From Bombyx mori (Eukaryota; Arthropoda; Insecta; Lepidoptera; Bombycidae): DNA of 64,000 bases. The stretch covers positions 14,967,943-15,031,942 of the forward strand of contig NC_085125.1 of NCBI RefSeq assembly GCF_030269925.1, given 5' to 3'. The notes under the pieces were generated by a model. The model had not been told where the DNA came from, searched no databases, and saw only the letters and a list, made by a program, of their open reading frames with translations. Numbering within the stretch: position 1 is the first letter of the stretch; each line of letters begins with the position of its first letter. This document shows positions 45,993 through 53,907 of the stretch, one piece after another. A program made the position numbers and the translations under genes.

Positions 45993-47080
45993 TTTGGTCT
46001 GGCCATAAATTCTAAAAACTTCTTCATTTCAACTTTTTAATTTTTTGGAATTTAGAACACGTAGGTATATTATTTTAAAAGCTTTTTTCGATTTTGCGCC
46101 ATTTTACATATTTTTTCGTGTTCATTATCAAATTACAATATGAAATGGGGTGTTAAAGAAAATAGGATTGCAGTGATCGCCATGCACAAAATGGGTATGG
46201 AGGCAGACACTTCAAAAGCTTGGTATCAGCCGCATGTTCGTATATCGTACTATCAACAGATACTTCGTCTGTCGAAGGCTGTTAATGTTGTTAAACCCAG
46301 AATTCGTCGAAACCCCATTAGAAAGAAAAAAAATGAACGCGAGAAATGAAGATTCCCGCTAGGAGTCGGTCGCGAAATATAAAACAAGACCTGAAGCTCA
46401 GAATATTGTCGATATACAGGATATGCCCTAAATAAATATTTACAATTAAAGAGAGTGAATCGATCAAAACGCCTTCTGTCGCGATACGCAGGTTCGGTTC
46501 TATATTCACGAATATAGTACATTACAATAAGCAAAATTATAAAGTGTACGCTCACAGTTCTAAAGAAGCTGCTCAAATGGTCGGAAACGTACAACGTGGT
46601 CATCATCCTGCGTCAGTGATAGTTTGCTGGGGCGTGTCTTATCAAGGAGTCACAAACTGCATTTTTGTGAATAAGGAGTGAAAACTTCAGCCAAAGCTTT
46701 TCAAGATACAGGCCATGGCTCATGTTGTGAAACCTCTCAGCAATACACTTTCTAAAAGTATAACTTGTACTTTCCAGCAGGACTCTGCACCTGGTCACAA
46801 GGCACGAGCAATCCAAGCCTGGCTTGATACCAACGTTCCAAGAGCCGAAGACTGGCCCTCATCCAACCCAGACCTCAACCCTTTAGACTTCAAATTATGG
46901 TTAGTTTTAGAGGACTTAGTGGCTTGCTCTAAACAACACGGTGACCTTTTTTTTTGAGCAACCAGTGGCGAAAATTCCCTTGGAAACAGTGCGTGAATCC
47001 ATAGATTCGTGGCCAAACAGAATAAAGATTTGTATAAAAGCCAAATGTGGCCATTCCGAAAATATATTTTTTTTGCTTAT
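45993..47080 (+). pseudogene. decayed DD37D mariner inserted in the RTE fragment
   Basis: Begins with the same terminal sequence as the intron copy (TCTGGCCATAAAT, 45993). A broken transposase follows: MKWGVKENRIAVIAMHKMGM at 46140, an HTH remnant, a large deletion around 46240-46320, then VVKPLSNTLSKS, FQQDSAPGHKARA (second Asp, about 46780) and PDLNPLDFKLW (third Asp, about 46870). The end is at GHSENIFF, about 47070. The first catalytic region is destroyed. The 3' terminal repeat is missing where the next element starts. Confidence 0.83.
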
Positions 47081-47082
47081 AC

Positions 47083-47763
47083 AGGTTGGGCCAGAAAGGC
47101 GTGCGAATTTCAAAATCACATTACTCGCGACAGGAGAGCGGGAGCGGGGTGCGGGTAGTGGGGATAGGTTCCTTGTTTCTCGGAAATTCAGTTGCCATGG
47201 AGCGTCTTACCGGTGAGCAGCGTGCTTTTTGTGTGAAAGCGTATTACAAAAATGGCGATTCGGGAACTATTGCGCGGCGTTTATTTCGTTCTAAGTTTAA
47301 TTTACATGATTTAAACCAATGTCCGAGTGAAAGTGTGATCAGATCGTGGGTCAGAAAGTTTGAGTCTTCGGGTTCGACAGTAAATGAAAAACCTGCGGGG
47401 CGTCCAAGGTCTATAAGAACGGAGGAGAATGTAAGCGTAGTCGCGGTGTCTGTACGGCGCGATCCCCAGCAGTAAATTCTGATCGCTACACAGCAATGTT
47501 ACGTAACTTTTTCTTTATACAACTGCATAATTTTGAAGCCTATAACAGCAGGACCTGGTTTCAACAAGATGGCGCGACATCCCATACATCCAATGAGTCT
47601 TTGGCAGTTGTTAACGAAATGTTTAATGGAAAACTGATATCGCGTCGAGGGGACATTCCATGGCCTCCTCGGAGCCCAGATCTCACGCCACAGGATTTTT
47701 TTCTGTGGGGGTACCTCAAGAGTGGCGTTTACGCCAATAAACCGACGACAATTGCCCAGCTCA
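47083..47763 (+). mobile_element. internally deleted DD41D (rosa-like) mariner
   Basis: Starts CAGGTTGGGCCAGAAAGG after TA. The transposase N-terminus begins MERLTGEQRAFCVKAYYKNG (47197) with an HTH (RSWVRKFESSGSTVNEKPAG) and linker GRPRSIRTEE. The frame stops at 47473, and the middle with the first Asp is absent. It resumes with WFQQDGATSHT (second Asp, about 47560) and RSPDLTPQDFFLW (third Asp, about 47690). I count 41 residues between these Asp, which matches the rosa/DD41D group. No right end was found; homology stops where RTE sequence resumes. Confidence 0.75.
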
Positions 47764-47995
47764 GACCAAAATCCCTCAGTACCTAAAGACAAAGGTGTAT
47801 AATCAATGTGTGCTACCAGTGATGACTTATGGTTCCGAGACGTGGTGCTTCAAAAGGGATCTTTATCAGAAGCTTAGTGTCGCAGACTGACCTACGGAGA
47901 GAGCTATGCTTGTTTCTCTACGAAATCAAACCAGTAATCAGAGTAATCAGAGATCCGTAGAAGAACCAAAGTTGTTGACAAAGCCCATAGGATTA
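47764..47995 (+). mobile_element. RTE-clade LINE fragment, 3' piece
   Basis: PKIPQYLKTKVYNQCVLPVM, then TYGSETWCFKRDLYQKL, and then a frame-shifted ERAMLVSLRNQ: the C-terminal RT-connection of RTE-type LINEs. It lies downstream of the piece at 45825-45992 in family order, with about 40 residues lacking between them. It ends where telomere-type repeats begin. Confidence 0.78.
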
Positions 47996-48139
47996 AGTTA
48001 GGTGTGGGTTAGGTCTAGGTTAAGTTTGGGTTAGGGTTGGGTTAGGGTTGGTTTGGGTTAGGTTTAAGTAAGGTTTGGGTTAGGTTTGGGTTAGGTTTGG
48101 GTCAGGTTTGGGTTAGGTTAGGTTAGGTTAGGTTAGGTT

Positions 48140-48144
<5 letters not shown>
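47996..48144 (+). repeat. degenerate proximal telomere repeats
   Basis: TTAGG units mixed with TTGGG, TTAGGG, TCAGG, TTAAG and a recurring 11-mer TTTGGGTTAGG, becoming pure TTAGG over the last 30 bp before the LINE. This is the internal edge of the telomere, where mutated repeats are no longer corrected. Confidence 0.93.

Positions 48145-48210
<66 letters not shown>
48145..48210 (-). other. poly(A) tail of the TRAS-like element
   Basis: An uninterrupted run of T, 68 nt with the two that belong to GGTT, joins the 3' UTR to GGTTAGG repeats. An undecayed tail of this length implies recent insertion or continuous renewal, although homopolymer length is prone to assembly error. Confidence 0.9.
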
Positions 48211-48213
<3 letters not shown>

Positions 48214-48833
48214 GCCTTTCCCCGATCGTGAGATCACCGGGTCTTTTTTAGTCTAAGTTACTCATTCATTCTAGTTCTCTCTTTTATGCTTCTCGCACTT
48301 TCATGCTTCATACTGTTTCTTTCTTGCATTCATCATCTGTCATACTTAGCCGGGTGGGACTCCCGCTACTTTAACCTACTATTGTTTTATTTTTCGGGGT
48401 AAATAGCATTTTGCTCATTTATTCATAAATCAATTACAAAAATATTGTTTGAAACTTATGTCTATTTTGAAGCTTATACTATTTGGATCTTATCTTTATA
48501 TAATTTTAACAATTTCAATATTATTATCTTATTCCTATGGTTTACATTTTAGCTTCTTATTCTATTGCTTATTATATTACGTGCTTATTCTACTTTTTTC
48601 TATGTTATTTGTTACATTTCTCTTCTAGTTCTATTCTAACAATACTTTTCAATTTTAATTTTATTTTCCAGGGAGCTGGACAGGAGAAGAGGAAGGTAAG
48701 TTTTAATTTATGTCAAGCCCATTTCCTTTGTTTTCTTATTTTTACTGCGTATATATATACTATTGATTTTGCTTAATATATTGTATGCTTATATCTAATA
48801 TATCTTAATATTATTGTAAACATACTTTATTTT
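48211..48833 (-). other. 3' UTR of the TRAS-like element
   Basis: About 620 nt between the ORF2 stop (TAG, 48836-48834) and the poly(A). The last part reads CCCGGTGATCTCACGATCGG on the minus strand, a possible small stem for template recognition by the element's RT (inference). A T-rich region on the plus strand lies at 48400-48790. Confidence 0.7.
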
Positions 48834-51800
48834 CTATTTATTTCTTTTTATTACTATTCCAATGATAGCTATGCAGTATTTCAAAAACTGATTTCTATTT
48901 GTATCTATTATTATTTCATGCAACGTGTCAAGTCCAATTTTCACGTCCAACTTTTGCTCGATGTCATGTCTAGCCTGTGCAAAGATGGGACATTCCACCA
49001 GCACATGAGGAACGGTTTCTTTCACTGCTGGGTCGCAAATGCATGACGGGCTCTCTTTACACTTAAATCGACATAAGTATTCCGAGAACCCGCCATGCCC
49101 CGTCATGATTTGTGTGAGTATGTTACTGGGCTGTATCTTTCTCACTATTCTGTACGCAACCAATGCATCTGGGAAAAACAATTTAGTGACGGATGCCGTC
49201 TCGCCAGTTGTATAGCGCCGGTTCCATTCCTCAAGCGTGGTCATTCGTAGGCTTCGCTTGACGAATGAGATCGGGCAGCGATCGTAGTCTGGTCTTTTCC
49301 TGGAGTTTTCAGCGGCTTCCTTTGCAAGTCCGTCGGCCCTCTCATTGCCCTTCAGCCCTGCGTGAGCTTTTATCCAATGAAAGGTGACAGCCTTGCCTTG
49401 GAGTAACGAGGCTTTAATGTTTTGTCTTGCTTCGACTGCCAGTGGATGGGGGCTATCATAATTTGCAACGGTTTGGAGGGCCGACATGGAATCGCTATAG
49501 ACTCCAAAAGATTTGCTTCCACTCTTCCTGACTTCCGACGTCGCCACACACAGCGCCAGCAGCTCTGCCTGGTAGACTGTGCAGTAGTTTGATAGGGCAA
49601 GTTTGCGGGTCTTAGTCTCGGTGTCCCCTTTCCAAATCGACAGCGCGGCTCCTACTTTGCCTCCGATTTTGCTACCATCTGTAAAAATACACTCGTTGTA
49701 GTCGCTGTTACCGTCGACTTGTTCTTGGTCCTCCAAGCAGACTATTCGTAGATCCGCACGTTCCACGGGGTGTGGCATCTCTGCAAAAGGCGTCATTTGT
49801 TCTATCTCCGCGTCAGCCAGTCCCGGCAGCAGTTGTCCCTTCTTGGCTTCGTATAATGAGGCCGCCTCACGAACTCGGAGGTCTAGGGGGAGCATACCCG
49901 CCAGGATCAAAGCTGAATTGAGTGACACGGTGCGATACGCTTTGCACACCTTTTGTGCAATTCCCCTCTGCACAGCGGCTAGTTGTTTAATTACGCCCAA
50001 TTTGGCGACTGCCGGCGCCCATACACTGGCTGCGTACAGGACTATGGGCTCTATGGTGGCAGTATATATTAATTTGATGACCTCGGGGTGTAGACCCCAA
50101 CTCGCTTTGGCTGCTCTGGCTAGCTGTTTGTACACCTCAATCGCCCTTCTGCAAACATTCGAGACGTGTGCGTTAAACGTCAACTTGCTGTCGACGGTCA
50201 CCCCTAGAATTTTAATGTCTTCTGACATGGGAATGACTGTCCCGCCCATGTTCAGCCGTGGGGTATCATATTTCAGTCTCCTTGTTAAGGTCATAGCTTT
50301 AGTTTTTTGTGGTGCGAACTTCAGTTTGTTACTGATACCCCATTTCTGAACATGTTCGAGAACCGCATTGGCCCGGTTTTCAATTTCTAACGCCGTGTCT
50401 CCGTCGAAAACAAGGACAACATCGTCTGCGAATGCCTGACAGTACACTCCTTGGGTGTCCAGACTTTTCAGGAGTGGGTCCAACAAGAGGTTCCACAGCA
50501 CAGGGCCACCGATTGAGCCCTGCACACAGCCTTTGCTGGTATTCACGCTGTGCTCTTCCCCTGCGTATCTGACTCGGACTTTTCTATCCGTGAGATAGCT
50601 GTCCAGTACTTTCCGCAGGTTCAGTGGACAGTTTTCCTGGGCTAATCGGACTCTGATGGCAGGCCACCAGGCGCAATCAAAGGCTCCCTCTATATCTAAT
50701 GACACCAACGTAACTATTTTCTTTTCCTTAAGATTGTTAGAAATATGTTGCATCATGGTATAGAGGGAGTCCTCGGTGCTCCTTTGTGGCATGAACCCGA
50801 ACTGCCTTGTGCTTGTCCTTGGGATAAGATGGTATTTCACGCGTGACATCAGCATTTTTTCGTATATTTTGCCCAGTATTGAGAGCAAACCGATTGGTCT
50901 ATACGACTTGTGGTTTGTGTATGAGTCTTTACCCGGCTTCCGCAACACCACCACGGTAGCTTCCTTCCAGGCCTTTGGGAAGTAGCTTTGTTCCAGACAT
51001 TTGTTGAGGAGCGTGAGAAATACATGAGGGCTACTGTTTATGGCATGATGACATATATCCGCTGTAAAGCCATCTGCTCCGGGTGCTTTTTTGGGGTTGA
51101 AGGAGTTACTTGCCCATTTCAGTTCTGACATGGTGAATTGCGGTTCGAAAATATTATTATTTTGCTTGCCACAATTCACTTTTTCGGCTTCTTCCCTGAT
51201 TTGGCGATGGTAGTCGTTATCGCCGTCGGTAGAATCCTTTGGATAGAATGTCTCCGACAACAATTTGACTGACTGCTTAGCATCTAGAATGTTCCCGTCT
51301 TTTTCCAGTGGCAAGTCTTCTTCCCGTTTAGTCACTCTTCCAATAACCCTATAGATTCCCTCCCACACTCCTTCCTTATCTTGTCTATGACAATAGTTCT
51401 TCCAACTTTCTATCTGGGCACTGGCTGCTTTTAACTCATATTCTTGTTTTAGTTTCAGGTACTCTTCGACGACCCGTGACCTTCGGATTGGCGCAGCGCA
51501 TCGGATTCTGCGCTTTCTGGTGGCGACTTCACGTTTCATTGCGGCTAGCTCCTCAGACCACCACGGCAAGGTAAGTTTTTCTTGTGTTTTTTTCTTGGGT
51601 ATGGTTTGGTTACATACTGTTTTAATTATGTTTGTGTATTTGTTTTCTGCTATTTCAATTTCTGCTATTGTATTTATTTGTTTTATATTTTCAATGGTCA
51701 ATTGTTTTTCTTGTAACAACTGTCGCGTTTTCTCATGAAAATTTGACCAGTTGGCTTTCTTTGTGTTGTATATTCTTGTGGTTCTTTGTATTTTTATTCC

Positions 51801-52520
51801 TATTGCTCGTTTTGTATGAATATTAAATAGGATGGCGTTGTGGTCTGAGGTCGTCAGTCCTTCATCAACTCTCCAGTCGCTCACCAGATCCATCAAGTCT
51901 GTCGAGCAGGCTGTAACGTCGACATAACTTTTGTAGCGCTTTCCTCCCCTAATCGTGTCGAAGGTCGGAATTTCCCCTGTATTTAATATGTTCAGTTCCA
52001 GTTCCTCCAGTGTTCCCAACATACTTGTACCCCTGTTATCTATGCTAGGGCTTCCCCACCAGGTGCTCTTTGCGTTCGAGTCTCCTCCGTAGATTATTTT
52101 GCTTCTTCCTATTTTGTCTTTGATTTTCCCTAGATGTTCAAGATAGGGCTCTATGGGCTGGTCTGGCTCGAAATAAAAGGAGACTAGCGTGATGCTCCAC
52201 GCGCTGGTGTTGATCCCCACCACGCAGATGTTGTTGGTGGTGAGTTTCGGGTACTGCACTACGTTGATGTTATGGTCAAATACAACTATCGCTGCTTTTA
52301 CAGTCCCACCACTCACATCAGCGTTTTGGAACACACGGATTCCCCTTTGAGTTTTCATTTCTTTCGCCCCACCCACATATGGTTCCTGTAGGAGCGCCAC
52401 GGCAATTTTGAGCCTTGCCGCCTCCACAAGGACCTCGTTTGTCGCTAGTTTATTTCTTTGGAGGTTTGCTTGTACTACCCGATAAGGGACTTGATCCTCC
52501 TGGCTGCCCTTAGCAATACG
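48834..52520 (-). CDS. ORF2 of TRAS-like element: endonuclease, RT, RNase H
   Basis: Copies element RNA into nicked telomeric DNA. Numbered from the GTG at 52427: an APE-type endonuclease (about 1-200) with QEPY (Glu15), GGDSNAKSTWWG (Asp116) and TSDHN (Asp195/His196). The RT (about 440-760) has the fingers KKAPGADGF, GCVQGSIGGP and the catalytic FADD (Asp668/669). An RNase H (about 905-1045) has FTDGSK (Asp917), YQAELLAL, YSDSMSAL and NERADGLAKEAA (Asp1032). A C-terminal CCHC-like cluster (CRFKCKESPSCICDP...HVLVEC) lies near 1115-1145. The frame is open from 52520, and conserved text VVQANLQRNKLATNE lies upstream of 52427, so translation starts before it. No ATG exists there, and the first internal ATG would remove the first catalytic Glu. 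The open frame overlaps ORF1 by 11 nt, in +1. No stop or shift inside. Confidence 0.92.
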   Translation of the reverse strand, partial: RIAKGSQEDQVPYRVVQANLQRNKLATNEVLVEAARLKIAVALLQEPYVGGAKEMKTQRGIRVFQNADVSGGTVKAAIVVFDHNINVVQYPKLTTNNICVVGINTSAWSITLVSFYFEPDQPIEPYLEHLGKIKDKIGRSKIIYGGDSNAKSTWWGSPSIDNRGTSMLGTLEELELNILNTGEIPTFDTIRGGKRYKSYVDVTACSTDLMDLVSDWRVDEGLTTSDHNAILFNIHTKRAIGIKIQRTTRIYNTKKANWSNFHEKTRQLLQEKQLTIENIKQINTIAEIEIAENKYTNIIKTVCNQTIPKKKTQEKLTLPWWSEELAAMKREVATRKRRIRCAAPIRRSRVVEEYLKLKQEYELKAASAQIESWKNYCHRQDKEGVWEGIYRVIGRVTKREEDLPLEKDGNILDAKQSVKLLSETFYPKDSTDGDNDYHRQIREEAEKVNCGKQNNNIFEPQFTMSELKWASNSFNPKKAPGADGFTADICHHAINSSPHVFLTLLNKCLEQSYFPKAWKEATVVVLRKPGKDSYTNHKSYRPIGLLSILGKIYEKMLMSRVKYHLIPRTSTRQFGFMPQRSTEDSLYTMMQHISNNLKEKKIVTLVSLDIEGAFDCAWWPAIRVRLAQENCPLNLRKVLDSYLTDRKVRVRYAGEEHSVNTSKGCVQGSIGGPVLWNLLLDPLLKSLDTQGVYCQAFADDVVLVFDGDTALEIENRANAVLEHVQKWGISNKLKFAPQKTKAMTLTRRLKYDTPRLNMGGTVIPMSEDIKILGVTVDSKLTFNAHVSNVCRRAIEVYKQLARAAKASWGLHPEVIKLIYTATIEPIVLYAASVWAPAVAKLGVIKQLAAVQRGIAQKVCKAYRTVSLNSALILAGMLPLDLRVREAASLYEAKKGQLLPGLADAEIEQMTPFAEMPHPVERADLRIVCLEDQEQVDGNSDYNECIFTDGSKIGGKVGAALSIWKGDTETKTRKLALSNYCTVYQAELLALCVATSEVRKSGSKSFGVYSDSMSALQTVANYDSPHPLAVEARQNIKASLLQGKAVTFHWIKAHAGLKGNERADGLAKEAAENSRKRPDYDRCPISFVKRSLRMTTLEEWNRRYTTGETASVTKLFFPDALVAYRIVRKIQPSNILTQIMTGHGGFSEYLCRFKCKESPSCICDPAVKETVPHVLVECPIFAQARHDIEQKLDVKIGLDTLHEIIIDTNRNQFLKYCIAIIGIVIKRNK

Positions 52521-53907
52521 CTACAGTCGATCGGGCCAAGTCATCCCATCTTTTCCTCACCTGACAGTTCGAGTCAAAAGCGTTATGCTCTGCGTTATCT
52601 ATATCTGCCTTTGTACAATTCCTACATTTGGGTGGTACCTTGGCCAACCAGTCAGAACATTCAGTTTTCAAATGCGGACCCCCGCAATGGCTACACAGGT
52701 CTACAGATTCGACGCAAAATCTTTTACTGTGTCCATAGCCTAGGCAGCGCGTGCATTGCACCAGAGGAGATTGGTCTTCTACTTTAATCCTTCGCAGATC
52801 TATGTGCACGCTTCCTTTTCCAGTTGCTCTTTGCCAGACGGTGGGCGAGACGCTGACCACCACGTGGTTTGTGTGTGGGTTTCTCGCTCTCCGTCTGTAC
52901 CGGATCACCACTCTGTCCTCTCCCTCGCAGAGGTCGCGGAAAATATCTCGATTTTGGTTCCTCAGAGCTTTAAGGATGTCCTCATCCGAATGTATGGTGA
53001 GAACACTCCTAAGCATCATTAAGGGATCCCGGTTTTCCACTTCCTCGACGTGGAGCTGAGTCTCCGCCTTCTCCAACCTATTTTTTAATTTGTCCCTTTC
53101 CGCCTTGGTACCTAGGCCTATGATAACTTTTCTATCTTTTGCCTTCCTAACGTTTTTTACCTCTATCCATCCCTCTTTTGCATCTACTGCCTTTCTTACT
53201 CTGTCGAGCACCTTTTCCCCAGTCTCACATTCGTCCTTTGAGGTGATCACGACGGAGTGCAGCGTTTGCCTCATAACTTCAGGCTTCTCATTTGTAGCAG
53301 CCGGCTGCATCGCGGCTACGCTGGCGTAGCTTGCTGCTGTCACTGTTGCTTTCTCCATTGCTTCCTTCAGGTCTCCCATCATTTTTTTACTCTCTTGCAA
53401 GAGCTTGGCGTGCTCCTCCATTTTGGCAACATAAGTATTCGCGTCCATTGGGCTTACCGTAAAGGTCCTATCAGTCGCTCTTTGCCCCACATCACCCGTC
53501 TTCTCTTCTTTCGATTTCCCTTTTTTCCGGTCCATTTCGGCATCCTTCACTAATTGGTAAAGTTTGTCAAGTGCCGCTGTAACCTCGATTTTTATTTCTC
53601 TTTTAATATTCCCGGAGTTGCTTAAGTGCAGCTTGGCCTTTAAAAGGCAGGCTTTTGCTTCCGCAGATCTGTCCTGGCATTGGCCTGGACTTGTTGTTTT
53701 GCTGGCTTGCGAAGTTGTTGGTTTGGCGGCTACGACAGTCTGCGCGGCTAACTTAGTGGATGATGGGATGGTTTTACCTTTGGAGGTTTCCCATTCATCT
53801 ATTCTCACGCCTATGCTGCGTCTCTCGCCACCTTCTGGGGATTTAGGGTTTCGGGGTGATTTATCACTCGTCATCGCTTTCTGGACGGGGGATCGTATTC
53901 CGAACAT
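52510..53907 (-). CDS. ORF1 of TRAS-like element: Gag-like RNA-binding protein
   Basis: 465 residues from ATG at 53907 to TAA at 52510. The N-terminal 150 residues are polar and low-complexity. A segment rich in Lys/Glu with helical character (about 150-200) may mediate assembly. A central part (about 215-380) resembles the RNA-binding half of R1-clade Gag (VVITSKDE, then VIIGLGTKAERDKL). Three zinc knuckles lie near the end: CTRCLGYGHSKRFC (from 385), CSHCGGPHLKTEC, and CRNC with a longer H-x6-C arm. It would coat element RNA and take it to telomeres in the nucleus (family knowledge). The start is the only ATG giving the full frame, and no competing upstream ATG was checked beyond the local context. 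Intact. Confidence 0.9.
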   Translation of the reverse strand: MFGIRSPVQKAMTSDKSPRNPKSPEGGERRSIGVRIDEWETSKGKTIPSSTKLAAQTVVAAKPTTSQASKTTSPGQCQDRSAEAKACLLKAKLHLSNSGNIKREIKIEVTAALDKLYQLVKDAEMDRKKGKSKEEKTGDVGQRATDRTFTVSPMDANTYVAKMEEHAKLLQESKKMMGDLKEAMEKATVTAASYASVAAMQPAATNEKPEVMRQTLHSVVITSKDECETGEKVLDRVRKAVDAKEGWIEVKNVRKAKDRKVIIGLGTKAERDKLKNRLEKAETQLHVEEVENRDPLMMLRSVLTIHSDEDILKALRNQNRDIFRDLCEGEDRVVIRYRRRARNPHTNHVVVSVSPTVWQRATGKGSVHIDLRRIKVEDQSPLVQCTRCLGYGHSKRFCVESVDLCSHCGGPHLKTECSDWLAKVPPKCRNCTKADIDNAEHNAFDSNCQVRKRWDDLARSTVAYC

